A DNA stretch of 15,384 bases from Emcibacter sp. (GCA_023142175.1 JAGLJX010000017.1:1-15384); one strand, 5' to 3'. Counted from the stretch's first letter, positions 5,383-14,494 are shown. Program-made: numbers and translations. The notes: generated by a model not told the origin, from the sequence alone.

Positions 5383-6633
5383 CTAATCTTTTGCAGTTTT
5401 TAAAACCAGACAATCCACATTGTTATATCTAAGCTCTGCACAAAGAGTCTCGGCAAGTGATTTGGCCTCAATACTGCCGATAAAAAGGCGAAACAGATTT
5501 TTTCCATCGGCCAATTTTACCAGTTTGATACCGGGAACATAAGCATCGAGAATACCCTTGCTTTTACTTTTGATTTTCTGCCATCCGCTATAGGCCAGTT
5601 TAGTCGTAGGGTAAGACCCCAATTGAACCCTGTATATTTTCTGCTGTTGAGCGTTTGTTTTTACAGGTTTTGTTTTTTTATATTCCGAGTTTTTGTTGTT
5701 TTTTTTCTGACCTGTTTCTTCTTGCCGTAACAACTCCTGTAGTTGGCGTTTCTTTGGGTCATTTGATAGAACCGGAGTCTCTGGCATTTTTTTTCTTCCT
5801 ATCCCAACAACAGGCCCCTGCTCTGTCTCTTTGGGGAAATCTTTAATACCTAGGAAGATAGCCTGAGCCCTCTGCCCCGCAGAAAGGGTTTTAACCCATT
5901 TGTACTGATGAATGTTGGTTTCCAGTTCCTCACTGGTCATAATAGCGGAGCCGATCCTGCGTCCGGCAGCATCATCCCCGGACAAAACATATACCAACAC
6001 AAGGTTGTGCTGAGCTTTGGTCACTGTATGGTCCAGATAAATCGCTTTAGTTAGCAATTTGAGAGAGGGGGCATATTGTTCCTCAAATGCAAAAGATAAT
6101 GCCAGGTTATTTAACAGTGAGATATTATCAACTGCGATAGTAAGCCCCCGACCATAATTCATCTGAGCATCTTCCTGTTTCCCCATTAGGTCATAGGCTA
6201 AGCCAATCATATTGTGTATGCGGTAATTATTAACATCCGTTTTTAGCAGATCACTCAAATAGGGAATAGCCTCTGCAGGGCGGTTCTTTGTTATGAGCAT
6301 TTGAGCTTTGCCCAATTTTGCATCCTTATTATTAGGATCTATGCGCAGAATTTGTTCATAAAAATTGATTGCGGCATCAATGGCGCCCATCCCCTGATAT
6401 GTCTTAGCCAAACCCAGTCTGGATGGAATATGGTTCGGGTTCTCGTTGGCAGCGCGCTGATACAGTCGCAAGGCACTGGCATAATCCCCCGCGGTAAGAA
6501 AACTCTCTGCCATGGTGATCAGTGAATCGGAATCAAAAGGCATCTCACCATCAACACGCCGTTCTCCAGAACAGGATGCAAGAATAACACAACTTAAAAC
6601 TGTTGCTAATGTCCTTAAGTATTTTTGAATCAT
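5383..6633 (-). CDS. TPR-repeat lipoprotein with C-terminal SPOR domain
   Basis: The 416-residue protein starts with a lipoprotein signal (MIQKYLRTLATVLSCVILAS) and lipobox ILASC, so Cys21 would be lipidated and the protein anchored facing the periplasm. Residues about 36-230 form tandem TPR repeats, seen for example in ASALRLYQRAANENPN and AAINFYEQILRIDPNN. A charged linker (270-330) leads to a SPOR domain (about 333-411, beginning IYRVQLGSY). SPOR domains bind denuded glycan strands of peptidoglycan, often at the division septum. The TPR part, with LLNNLALSFAFEEQY, resembles TadD-type pilus lipoproteins, but no tad genes are near. I chose the ATG at 6633 because it has GGGGA just upstream and puts the signal peptide at the N-terminus. 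An ATG 39 bases earlier lacks a ribosome binding site. Confidence 0.88.
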   Translation of the reverse strand: MIQKYLRTLATVLSCVILASCSGERRVDGEMPFDSDSLITMAESFLTAGDYASALRLYQRAANENPNHIPSRLGLAKTYQGMGAIDAAINFYEQILRIDPNNKDAKLGKAQMLITKNRPAEAIPYLSDLLKTDVNNYRIHNMIGLAYDLMGKQEDAQMNYGRGLTIAVDNISLLNNLALSFAFEEQYAPSLKLLTKAIYLDHTVTKAQHNLVLVYVLSGDDAAGRRIGSAIMTSEELETNIHQYKWVKTLSAGQRAQAIFLGIKDFPKETEQGPVVGIGRKKMPETPVLSNDPKKRQLQELLRQEETGQKKNNKNSEYKKTKPVKTNAQQQKIYRVQLGSYPTTKLAYSGWQKIKSKSKGILDAYVPGIKLVKLADGKNLFRLFIGSIEAKSLAETLCAELRYNNVDCLVLKTAKD

Positions 6634-6731
6634 TATGTCCCCGCTGTTTACTTTTTTTAATTTTGTCATCATAGCATACTATGCACTATTAACCATAACC
6701 AGTTATGATTACATAAAATTTTCACCAAAAG

Positions 6732-6746
6732 TTAAAGCTTTATTAA
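6732..6746 (+). promoter_or_regulatory. CtrA-like site in the divergent region before the 62-codon gene
   Basis: TTAA-AGCTTTA-TTAA fits the CtrA spacing, though the trailing C is an A. It lies where a -35 would be relative to a possible -10, TATAGA (6756-6761), the usual layout of CtrA-activated promoters. An extra half-site, TTAACC, lies near 6690. The region is AT-rich, so chance is a real alternative. Confidence 0.3.
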
Positions 6747-6794
6747 AAGATATGTTATAGAATTGTCAGGTAGAAAATAAATAAGGACTAAAGT

Positions 6795-6983
6795 ATGGTT
6801 GATATCGCATCCACAAGCAGTACATCCAATCAAGTACAAGTTGATCGGAGTAGTAGTCAGGAAAATACCGTTGCCTTGAAAGAAGTTATTTCAAAATCTG
6901 CGGAAGATTCTGTTATTGAACGGAAAGAAGTTGAATCATCCACTGGCCCAAATGTTGGTCAAACGGTTGATATTAAGGCCTGA
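6795..6983 (+). CDS. Small hypothetical protein, possibly motility-related
   Basis: The 62-residue product is hydrophilic, rich in Ser, Glu and Val, with no signal peptide or membrane segment, so it is probably cytoplasmic. The ATG has a strong AAGGA at seven-base spacing, and a terminator hairpin follows the stop. It therefore looks like a complete monocistronic gene. The opening VDIAS and the closing GPNVGQTVDIKA faintly resemble the YjfB-type putative motility proteins, small proteins found in flagellated bacteria. I hold this only as a hint. The gene diverges from the TPR-SPOR lipoprotein gene across about 160 bases that carry a CtrA-like site, which would fit a motility role. Confidence 0.6.
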   Translation: MVDIASTSSTSNQVQVDRSSSQENTVALKEVISKSAEDSVIERKEVESSTGPNVGQTVDIKA

Positions 6984-7023
6984 TTAGGCAACTAAAATCT
7001 AATTTTTTTAGTATATTAAGTAA

Positions 7024-7055
7024 AAGGCATGGCTGTAACACCATGCCTTATTTTG
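7024..7055. terminator. Bidirectional intrinsic terminator
   Basis: AAGGCATGG (7024-7032) and CCATGCCTT (7041-7049) form a perfect 9-bp stem around an 8-base loop. ATTTTGTT follows on the plus strand, and the minus strand reads TTTTA after the stem. It sits between the ends of the convergent 62-codon gene and aspS, and can serve both. Confidence 0.8.
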
Positions 7056-7064
7056 TTGAATATA

Positions 7065-8849
7065 CTATTTCTTTTCCTCAGCCGGGACAATCGTCCGCAA
7101 ATGCAGTTCCCGCAACTGTTTCATGGAAACTTCGCTGGGGGCTTTCATCATCAAATCTTCTGCTTTCTGATTCATGGGGAATATGATTACCTCACGAATA
7201 TTCGGCTCATTGGCCAAAAGCATGACAATACGGTCAACACCCGGTGCAATACCACCATGGGGTGGTGCGCCGTATTTCAGGGCATTGAGCATACCTGAGA
7301 AGCGCTCTTCGACCACTTCCGGGCCATAACCTGCCAATTCAAAGGCCTTATACATTATTTCCGGTTTATGGTTCCGTATAGCCCCAGATGATAATTCAAT
7401 GCCATTACAGACAATATCATACTGATAGCCCAAGACATCTTCGGGATTCATAGTTTCCAGTGCTTCCATTCCCCCCTGCGGCATGGAAAACGGATTATGA
7501 CTGAAATCAAGTTTCTTTTCGACCTCGTCATATTCATACATGGGGAAGTCAACAATCCAACAGAATTTAAATTCATCATCATTGATCAGTTCTAAATCCT
7601 GCCCAACTTTTGTTCGGGCAAAACCGGCGAGCTTTGCCGCCTCTTCTGCTTTGCCACAGGCAAAGAAAATACCGTCATTTTCACTTAAATCTGCAATCTT
7701 CTTAAGCTGGTTCAGACGGTCCTCGTCAAGGTTCTTGGCAATCGGCCCCAGAGCCTCACCATCTTTAAAACGAATATAACCTAGCCCTGCATAGCCCTCT
7801 GACCGTGCCCAGTCATTCATCTTGTCAAAGAAGCTACGAGCTTTAGAGCCCCCTGCTCCCGGAGCGGGAATGGCGCGGACGACGGAACCCTTTTCAACGG
7901 CTCCGGCAAAAATTCCAAAACCGGACCCGCGGAAGACTTCTGTCACATCGCAAATCTCTACAGGGTTACGCAGATCAGGCTTATCATTGCCGTATTTCAG
8001 CATACTTTCCTTGAATGGTATGCGTGGGAATGGTGCCTGCGTAACCTTCTTGGTGGTGAATTCTTCGAACAGGCCGATCATGAGTGGCTCTAGCGCTGCA
8101 AAGACATCTTCCTGTGTGACGAAAGACATTTCCACATCAAGCTGATAAAATTCACCCGGAGAACGATCTGCACGGGCATCCTCATCACGGAAACAGGGTG
8201 CAATCTGAAAATAACGGTCAAATCCGGCAATCATCAAAAGCTGTTTAAACTGCTGTGGTGCTTGCGGTAGGGCATAAAATTTACCGGGGTGCATACGGCT
8301 AGGCACCAGAAAGTCACGTGCTCCTTCAGGGGAGCTTGCGGTTAGAATCGGCGTCTGATACTCCCGAAACCCAAGATCAACCATCCGGCGACGGATACTG
8401 GAAATCACATCGGAACGCAGCACAATATTATTGTGAAGCCGTTCACGGCGCAAATCAAGATAGCGATAGGTCAGTCGAATATCTTCGGGATAATCCTGTT
8501 CACCAAATACCGGCAGGGGTAATTCTTCCGCAACGGAAAGAACGTCCATTTCCTCAATGAACAATTCAATATGTCCGGTAGGAAGATTTTCATTAACGGT
8601 ATCGCCGCTACGGGAAACCACTTTACCCTTAACCCGGATGACAGATTCTGCCCGCAGGTCTTCCGCTATCTTAAAACAGGGGTTATCCGTATCTATCACA
8701 CATTGCGTCAGTCCATAATGATCCCGCAGGTCAATGAATAAAAGTCCGCCATGGTCTCTTTTGCGATGAACCCAGCCGGAAAGGAGTACAATATCCCCTA
8801 CATTTTCTGCGCGGAGGGCTTCGCATGTATGTGTTCTATATTCGTGCAT
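7065..8849 (-). CDS. aspS: Aspartyl-tRNA synthetase
   Basis: This 594-residue class II synthetase attaches aspartate to tRNA-Asp in the cytoplasm. It has the bacterial layout: an N-terminal anticodon-binding OB fold (1-105); a catalytic core with motif 1 around [20 protein letters not shown] (161-180), PQAPQQFKQ (195-203) and motif 2 [10 protein letters not shown] (220-229); the bacterial GAD insertion (about 290-420); and motif 3 [12 protein letters not shown] (533-544). Length is normal. His33 in RKRDHGG falls where a histidine has been linked to non-discriminating enzymes that also charge tRNA-Asn. Those depend on the GatCAB amidotransferase, which is common in Alphaproteobacteria but not visible here. 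The gene stands alone, diverging from rnd and ending at a strong terminator. Confidence 0.97.
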   Translation of the reverse strand: MHEYRTHTCEALRAENVGDIVLLSGWVHRKRDHGGLLFIDLRDHYGLTQCVIDTDNPCFKIAEDLRAESVIRVKGKVVSRSGDTVNENLPTGHIELFIEEMDVLSVAEELPLPVFGEQDYPEDIRLTYRYLDLRRERLHNNIVLRSDVISSIRRRMVDLGFREYQTPILTASSPEGARDFLVPSRMHPGKFYALPQAPQQFKQLLMIAGFDRYFQIAPCFRDEDARADRSPGEFYQLDVEMSFVTQEDVFAALEPLMIGLFEEFTTKKVTQAPFPRIPFKESMLKYGNDKPDLRNPVEICDVTEVFRGSGFGIFAGAVEKGSVVRAIPAPGAGGSKARSFFDKMNDWARSEGYAGLGYIRFKDGEALGPIAKNLDEDRLNQLKKIADLSENDGIFFACGKAEEAAKLAGFARTKVGQDLELINDDEFKFCWIVDFPMYEYDEVEKKLDFSHNPFSMPQGGMEALETMNPEDVLGYQYDIVCNGIELSSGAIRNHKPEIMYKAFELAGYGPEVVEERFSGMLNALKYGAPPHGGIAPGVDRIVMLLANEPNIREVIIFPMNQKAEDLMMKAPSEVSMKQLRELHLRTIVPAEEKK

Positions 8850-8974
8850 CGTAAATCTTCTAACTTTAATGTGTAAATCATGGTGTTTTTGTGCTTTATT
8901 GCTCGCTTGTCAAGTTATTCTTTATCAGGCTTCGTTACAGCAGGCCAATTAATAAGTTTTAGGTAAGAAAATTT

Positions 8975-10141
8975 ATGAGCGTTATTACGACTAATGATCA
9001 ATTAGAGGCTCTTTGTGAGCGACTGGGGAAGTCAGAATATATCACGGTAGATACAGAATTTTTGCGCACAAAAACCTATTATTCCAAGCTGTGCCTGATT
9101 CAGGTTGCCAATGAAGAAGAATATCATGCCATCGATCCTCTGGCTCCTGGTATTAATCTGGACCCTTTTTATGATCTTATGACCAATGAGAATATTCTGA
9201 AGGTTTTTCATGCCTCACGGCAGGATATTGAAATTTTTGTCAACGAAAAGGGTGTTGTGCCAAAACCCCTGTTCGATTCTCAGGTCGCGGCTATGGTCTG
9301 TGGCTATGGGGACAGCATCGGCTATGAAAAGCTGGTTTTAAGCATGGCCGGTGCCACTCTGGACAAAAGCACCCGCATTACCGACTGGTCACGGCGTCCG
9401 TTAACCCAGCGGCAGATTGATTATGCTCTGGGCGATGTCACCCATCTTCGGATTATCTATAAAAAACTCAATGCGCAATTAATGAAAAGCGACCGTAGTC
9501 ATTGGCTAGAACAGGAAATGGCTGACCTGACCAACCCGGACACCTTTATTATACTACCGGAAAATGCTTGGAAGCGTCTTAAAATCAGAAGCAGCAACCG
9601 CTTATTTAATGCCATTGCCCGTGCATTAGCAGAGTGGCGGGAGGAAGAGGCACAGAGCAGGAATATACCACGAAACCGGGTTATGAGAGATGAAGTATTA
9701 CTTGAAGTTTCCGCAGTAAGGCCAGAACATCCCAACGCTTTAGGTAGTATTCGCGGCCTGTCGCCGCAATTTAGCCAGAGCAAAAGCGGCCAACGTGTCC
9801 TCGAAACAGTCAAACAGGTTCTTAACCAAGAAGCGGACAGCCTGCCGGAAATTACCCGTAGACGGCCTCCGGCGCAGAATACTGATCCGGTGATGGAACT
9901 TCTGAAGGTACTTTTGAAGCTTATCTGTAAGAATGAAAATGTGGCGCCAAAGCTCATAGCTTCGGTGGATGACCTTGAAAAACTGGCAGAAAAGGATGAT
10001 GCTGATATAGTGGCCCTGTCCGGCTGGCGTTACGATTTATTCGGCAAACAGGCCCTCGCCGTTAAACATGGCAAACTGGCCTTTGCCATGAAAAATGCCG
10101 AGGTCACGCTGATTCCGTTGGACAGCGAGGAAGAAGACTAG
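8975..10141 (+). CDS. rnd: Ribonuclease D
   Basis: This 388-residue 3'-5' exoribonuclease trims the 3' ends of tRNA precursors and other small RNAs. The DEDD exonuclease domain (about 1-170) shows Exo I VDTEFLR with Asp26 and Glu28, Exo II with Asp84 in HASRQDIE, and Exo III DYALGDVTHL with Tyr150 and Asp154. All catalytic residues are present. An HRDC domain follows (about 208-290, RLFNAIARALAEWREEEA onward), then a second helical region to the end, as in typical RNase D. An AGGT lies about ten bases before the ATG. Its stop codon and that of the convergent ppx gene share the palindrome CTAG (10138-10141), so the two genes overlap by four bases and no terminator separates them. Confidence 0.96.
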   Translation: MSVITTNDQLEALCERLGKSEYITVDTEFLRTKTYYSKLCLIQVANEEEYHAIDPLAPGINLDPFYDLMTNENILKVFHASRQDIEIFVNEKGVVPKPLFDSQVAAMVCGYGDSIGYEKLVLSMAGATLDKSTRITDWSRRPLTQRQIDYALGDVTHLRIIYKKLNAQLMKSDRSHWLEQEMADLTNPDTFIILPENAWKRLKIRSSNRLFNAIARALAEWREEEAQSRNIPRNRVMRDEVLLEVSAVRPEHPNALGSIRGLSPQFSQSKSGQRVLETVKQVLNQEADSLPEITRRRPPAQNTDPVMELLKVLLKLICKNENVAPKLIASVDDLEKLAEKDDADIVALSGWRYDLFGKQALAVKHGKLAFAMKNAEVTLIPLDSEEED

Positions 10142-11604
10142 ACAATTCTTACTTTTTTCTTTTTATCAAATTCTTTAGCCAACTTACTGAAGCGTTTAGT
10201 CACGACCTCATTTACCAGCGCTTCGTCCTCTGCCCGCACATTGAGAAATATTTCACCGTCTATCATTTCCAGGGAGGCTGATTTTAGGCCTTTTTCTGTA
10301 CCACCGGATATTCTTTGTGCCAGACGCAATGCAAGACCAACCTGATTTGCATACTGGATATCCGATGCTTTAAGCAGTGATTCTACCTTAGCAGTTTCTT
10401 TTTCACCGGATTTCCCCCCGTAACAAATATAAAGGGCTATTCCAAGGAATGCAGCACCCCGATGGGCCAGACCCAGCAAACGGCCATGAAGCACCTCATA
10501 TAAAACTTTTTCCGCTCTATATTCCGGGTGGCCACGCCAGCCCACATCGCTCAGTATAGCCGCCGCCAGACGTAAACGGTTTTGTTCAAAATCCTCATCT
10601 GGAAACAGGGGGTCAATCCATTTCTGTAACCGCTGACCATGTTCAGAGAAACGCCCAGTATTAGCCGCTATGTCATGACAGGCCGCAATAAGGGGGTCTT
10701 GCACACGCACATCGGGCTTCATGCCTTCATATAACAACCCTTCCCGAAGCCCATAGCCGGAAAAGACCAGACGTTTGGAATCGAGCTTTTTAATCAGATG
10801 GTTCAGAATATAAGCCGACAAAGGCAGAACCTTTAACCGGCGGGAAGAAATATGGGTCCGGTAACGATTAAGCTCAGCATAATGCATCTTGGATATACGA
10901 TCGGTTAGTTCCAGTGCCTCGTCCCGGTTAATGGTATAATGATGAACATTATTAAGGGCATAGCCTTTTTCCATGATATGGATTTTGGCCAATGCCCGCC
11001 ATGAGCCACCAACCGCATAAAAATTCTCGTTTTTATGGTCACACTTCCAATCGAGCGATGCAATAGCGTCATCAACATCCTCTTTAGGAGAAGAAATCGT
11101 ATGGCCATCAAGGGATTGATATTTAAGCGGCCCAATGGGAAAGCTGACCTTTTCTGTCACATCACCACCGTCAAGCCGCGCCAGTTCCAGACTTCCCCCA
11201 CCCAGATCACCCATGATACCCTTGGCACGGGGCAAGGCGCACAACACCCCTAGCCCGGATAATCTGGCCTCCTCTTTACCGGATATTACGGCAACATCCA
11301 GATTACATTCCTGTTTTATACGCTTGGCAAATTCAGGTCCATTTTTGGCCTCCCGTACCGCGGAAGTGGCTACAACATGGTAATTCCCAACATCCATCTT
11401 GCCCAGCATCAAATGAAACCGCTTCAGGTTTTCGATGACCACATCCATGGCCTTATCCTGCATCATGTTTGTTTCAGACAAACCACGGCCAAGACCACAA
11501 ATGATTTTTTCATTAAAAATCACATAGGGCGCCCGCCTCATGCTTTCATAAACCACCAGACGAACCGTATTTGATCCAATATCAACGACTGCAAATTTTT
11601 CCAA
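10138..11604 (-). CDS. ppx: Exopolyphosphatase, Ppx/GppA family
   Basis: This 488-residue enzyme removes terminal phosphates from inorganic polyphosphate and may also hydrolyse pppGpp. The N-terminal actin-like phosphatase half has the expected VVDIGSNTVRLVVYE (6-20), GLGRGL (37-42), ATSAVREA (79-86), SGKEEARLS (108-116, with the catalytic Glu at 111 or 112) and GDLGGGSLEL (132-141). The second half (about 310-488) is the HD-like helical domain found in full-length Ppx, with LAAAILSDVGWRGHPEYR. The start codon is a TTG at 11604. It must be used because the conserved domain begins at residue 4 and no upstream ATG exists. The TTG lies 5 bases after the ppk stop, so translation is probably coupled to ppk, which makes the polymer this enzyme degrades. 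Confidence 0.95.
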   Translation of the reverse strand: MEKFAVVDIGSNTVRLVVYESMRRAPYVIFNEKIICGLGRGLSETNMMQDKAMDVVIENLKRFHLMLGKMDVGNYHVVATSAVREAKNGPEFAKRIKQECNLDVAVISGKEEARLSGLGVLCALPRAKGIMGDLGGGSLELARLDGGDVTEKVSFPIGPLKYQSLDGHTISSPKEDVDDAIASLDWKCDHKNENFYAVGGSWRALAKIHIMEKGYALNNVHHYTINRDEALELTDRISKMHYAELNRYRTHISSRRLKVLPLSAYILNHLIKKLDSKRLVFSGYGLREGLLYEGMKPDVRVQDPLIAACHDIAANTGRFSEHGQRLQKWIDPLFPDEDFEQNRLRLAAAILSDVGWRGHPEYRAEKVLYEVLHGRLLGLAHRGAAFLGIALYICYGGKSGEKETAKVESLLKASDIQYANQVGLALRLAQRISGGTEKGLKSASLEMIDGEIFLNVRAEDEALVNEVVTKRFSKLAKEFDKKKKVRIV

Positions 11605-11609
11605 AAATT

Positions 11610-13754
11610 TTACTCTTTCAACAGCAAGGGAAATTCCTTGCCCTCAATTGCTTTGCCCATGCCCGACAGACTTGGATTTTTCAGGAAATAGTCATGGGCA
11701 GAGAATAGATCATCTCCGGCATCCGCCCGCTCATAAGAATGATCCGGCTGCAAATGCCAGCTTTGCACATTATCTTTCAGGTTAGCCACCATGATCTGAT
11801 CTAAAACCTGCGACTTAACAGTTTGATTATCAATAGGAACTAGACTTTCAACCCGCCGCTCAAAATTGCGGGGCATCCAGTCTGAAGAAGAAATATATAC
11901 CACGGCGTGATCGGACGGCATATTATGACCATTGCCGAAACAGGTAATCCGGGCATGTTCCAGAAAGCGGCCAACGATGCTTTTCACCCGGACATTCTCC
12001 GACATACCCTCAACACCGGGCCTCAGGCAACATATACCGCGTACCACCAGATCGATAGATACCCCCATACAGGATGCCTCGTATAATTTATCTATGATGA
12101 CCGGGTCCACAAGAGCATTCATCTTGGCCCAGACGCTTGCTGGTTTTCCCGCGCGGGCGAATTCTATTTCCCTGTCAATTAATTCAACCAGCTTATCACG
12201 AATTCCAAAAGGTGAAATCACCACCTTTTCCAGTTCTTTTGGCCGGGCATATCCGGTGAGGTAATTGAAAATATGAACCGCGTCACGTCCCAAAGCCTCA
12301 TCATCAGTGAAAAAGGACAGATCGGTATAAACCTTGGCTGTTATAGGATGATAATTACCGGTACCGTAATGGATATAGGTGCGTAACTGTTCATTTTCCC
12401 TGCGTATAATGACCGATATCTTGGCGTGTGTTTTTAATTCCAGAAAACCATAGACCACCTGAACTCCGGCCCGTTCCATGTCACGGGCCCATTTGATATT
12501 CTGTGCTTCATCAAATCGCGCTTTCAATTCCACAAGGGCCGTGACAGATTTTCCGGCTTCTGCGGCATCAATCAATGCGCGAATAATAGGTGAATCCTCG
12601 CTTGTCCGGTACAGCGTCTGTTTGATCGCCACCACATCCGGGTCCAGTGCAGCCTGTCGCAGAAAACTGACAACAACGTCAAAACTTTCAAAAGGGTGAT
12701 GAACAATGAAGTCTTTTTCCCGGATAGCAGAAAAACAATCTCCGCCCTTTTCTTTCATGCGTTGGGGAAAACGTGGATCCAGAGATTTGAATTTAAGGTT
12801 GGGAAAGCCGTCAACGATCAACTGATCCACTTCGGCTATGCCTAGAATACTGGTAAAATTGACGATTTCCTTTTTAGTAATGCGAAGCTCTCTCCTGACC
12901 ATTTTCAGAAGATTTTTAGGCATTTCCGCATTAACCTCCAACCGGATCACACGGCCCCGCCGCCGCCGCTTCAGGGCGCTTTCAAACACCCGAACCAGAT
13001 CTTCGGCCTCTTCATCCACCTCCATCTCACTATCCCGAATCAGGCGAAAAATACCGTCCCCCTTAATGGTATAATTGGGAAATAGTCGGTTCATGAATAA
13101 ACATATGCAATTTTCAACGGATATAAAACGAACCTTGTCGCCGGGCAACCGAACAAACCGTTTGGTCTGACGGGGGACAGGAAGCAAAGCCAGCAGCATA
13201 CCCCCATCATCATTATTTTCCAGCTCAAGAACAATCGAGAAACCAAGGTTTGGGATGAATGGAAAAGGATGCGCCGGATCAACAGCCAGTGGGGTCAGGA
13301 TCGGAAAAATATTCTCCAAAAAATATGTCTCAAGCCATATCATATCGTCTGCGGAAACATCGTGCGTATTGATAAGATTAATGCCTTCGTCTTTTAACTT
13401 CTCCACCAAACCTGCCCAACATACCTGCTGCTGATTAATCAGATTTTCGGCAAGCTCGTTAATTTGATCAAGCTGTTCTGTAGGCGTTAGCCCTTCATTA
13501 CTGATCTTTTCCACACCGGCGGTTATCTGCCCTCTGATCCCCGCGACACGAACCATATAAAATTCGTCCAGATTACTGCCCGATATGGACAGGAAACGCA
13601 AACGCTCCAAAAGCGGGTGCGCAAGATTATTAGATTCTTCCATCACCCGTATATTGAACCGCAACCATGATAACTCACGATTGATCAATCGTTCTTCAAC
13701 GGGAAAATCGCGGAACGGAAATGCATTTTCTTCTTTTGTCTGGGACAGCGTCAT
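11610..13754 (-). CDS. ppk: Polyphosphate kinase 1
   Basis: This 714-residue enzyme reversibly builds long polyphosphate chains from the terminal phosphate of ATP. The N-terminal domain opens with NRELSWLRFNIRVMEE (25-40) and SGSNLDEFYMVRVAG (58-72). The head domain follows, and then two phospholipase-D-like catalytic domains. His443 in KTHAKIS is the expected phosphorylated histidine (His435 in Escherichia coli), followed by YIHYGTGNYH (460-469). The second active-site histidine is His600 in RFLEHARI. Length and motif order are normal. It lies 79 bases downstream of hdaA in an AT-rich gap that could hold its own promoter. It is followed immediately by ppx, so synthesis and breakdown are encoded together. 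Polyphosphate typically supports stress survival and phosphate storage. Confidence 0.97.
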   Translation of the reverse strand: MTLSQTKEENAFPFRDFPVEERLINRELSWLRFNIRVMEESNNLAHPLLERLRFLSISGSNLDEFYMVRVAGIRGQITAGVEKISNEGLTPTEQLDQINELAENLINQQQVCWAGLVEKLKDEGINLINTHDVSADDMIWLETYFLENIFPILTPLAVDPAHPFPFIPNLGFSIVLELENNDDGGMLLALLPVPRQTKRFVRLPGDKVRFISVENCICLFMNRLFPNYTIKGDGIFRLIRDSEMEVDEEAEDLVRVFESALKRRRRGRVIRLEVNAEMPKNLLKMVRRELRITKKEIVNFTSILGIAEVDQLIVDGFPNLKFKSLDPRFPQRMKEKGGDCFSAIREKDFIVHHPFESFDVVVSFLRQAALDPDVVAIKQTLYRTSEDSPIIRALIDAAEAGKSVTALVELKARFDEAQNIKWARDMERAGVQVVYGFLELKTHAKISVIIRRENEQLRTYIHYGTGNYHPITAKVYTDLSFFTDDEALGRDAVHIFNYLTGYARPKELEKVVISPFGIRDKLVELIDREIEFARAGKPASVWAKMNALVDPVIIDKLYEASCMGVSIDLVVRGICCLRPGVEGMSENVRVKSIVGRFLEHARITCFGNGHNMPSDHAVVYISSSDWMPRNFERRVESLVPIDNQTVKSQVLDQIMVANLKDNVQSWHLQPDHSYERADAGDDLFSAHDYFLKNPSLSGMGKAIEGKEFPLLLKE

Positions 13755-13833
13755 CTTTAAATTCCAACTATATCCGCTTACTAATATGTCTAAAATATTT
13801 CAATTTTATGAAATATCCAAATATTATATTACG

Positions 13834-14490
13834 TTATAACAATAAATCCCGTACCAGCGGTATCGTTATTTTTCGCTTTTGGACAAGGGCCAGATTATCA
13901 ATTTTGCCAACAATGTCCCGTGCGGCCTCAAATGATCGCTCAATTCTGGGAATCAGGTAAGTAATCACATCCCGGGAAACAGTGATCTGCCGATCATCAA
14001 ACTGTTTAATGATCACTGCCGCCAACAACTCATCATCCGGCGGCCCGATTTCAATAGCCATAGATGCCAGCATACGTGAACGCAGGTCAGGCAGGTCAAG
14101 TTGCCAGTGCTTTGGATGCTGGGCCGAGGTCAGCATAATTGTGCCGCCTTTCTCCTTCTGCCAGTTATAGAGATGGAATAACTGCTCCTGCATTTCACGA
14201 CTATCAAGGATATTGTCCACATCCTCAATGATCAGGTTATTTGGTATTTTGTCGAGGGTGATTTTGCCAAGGCTGCCAACGACAGCCCCCGACTTATGTT
14301 GCCAGACATGAGATAAATGCGACTTGCCACACCCTTTCGCACCATAAAGTATGGTGCAGTGGCCATTGCCCCAGTCGGGCCAGCGGTCAATCCAGTTAAC
14401 CGCAGCATCATTTGACGGCGAGACCAGATAGTCCTCTGCTTCAAAAGCAGTTCTTACTGGAATATCAAAAGGAATTTGTACAGGCGGCAT
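13834..14490 (-). CDS. hdaA: DnaA-related regulatory ATPase HdaA
   Basis: This 218-residue AAA+ protein resembles the ATPase domain of DnaA but lacks its DNA-binding domain, as Hda/HdaA does. It has Walker A GAKGCGKS (50-57), a Walker B region LIIEDVDN (86-93), sensor I around LTSAQHP (120-126), and DLPDLRSRM (132-140) containing the likely arginine finger. Near the N-terminus QIPFDIP (5-11) fits the sliding-clamp-binding motif. Established role of the family: bound to the clamp on DNA, it stimulates ATP hydrolysis by DnaA and so prevents repeat initiation of replication. The gene starts 4 bases after the DUF2066 stop, with AGAAG as a modest ribosome binding site inside the upstream gene's end, which suggests co-translation. 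Confidence 0.9.
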   Translation of the reverse strand: MPPVQIPFDIPVRTAFEAEDYLVSPSNDAAVNWIDRWPDWGNGHCTILYGAKGCGKSHLSHVWQHKSGAVVGSLGKITLDKIPNNLIIEDVDNILDSREMQEQLFHLYNWQKEKGGTIMLTSAQHPKHWQLDLPDLRSRMLASMAIEIGPPDDELLAAVIIKQFDDRQITVSRDVITYLIPRIERSFEAARDIVGKIDNLALVQKRKITIPLVRDLLL

Positions 14491-14494
14491 ATAT

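Noticed and set aside
6634..6672. Upstream ATG pair as the TPR-SPOR start
   Set aside because: It would bury the lipoprotein signal peptide behind 13 polar residues and has no ribosome binding site. The ATG at 6633 has GGGGA.
7029..8560. Plus-strand reading frames at 7029-7298, 7540-7779, 7822-8145 and 8318-8560
   Set aside because: They lie antisense to aspS, whose product is complete and conserved along its whole length. They have no ribosome binding sites or recognisable protein features.
8908..8913. TTGACA on the minus strand as an aspS -35 element
   Set aside because: No acceptable -10 is found at 16-18 bases spacing; the bases there are mostly A and C.
11932..13074. Plus-strand reading frames opposite ppk (11932-12264, 12478-12699, 12838-13074)
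   Set aside because: Their composition, rich in Arg and Ser, is typical of the antisense of a real gene. ppk is intact here.
13795..13816. ATATTTC/GAAATAT inverted repeat between hdaA and ppk as a terminator
   Set aside because: The stem has seven base pairs, almost all A-T, with no proper T tract. It is likely chance in an AT-rich gap, though the gap may hold a ppk promoter.
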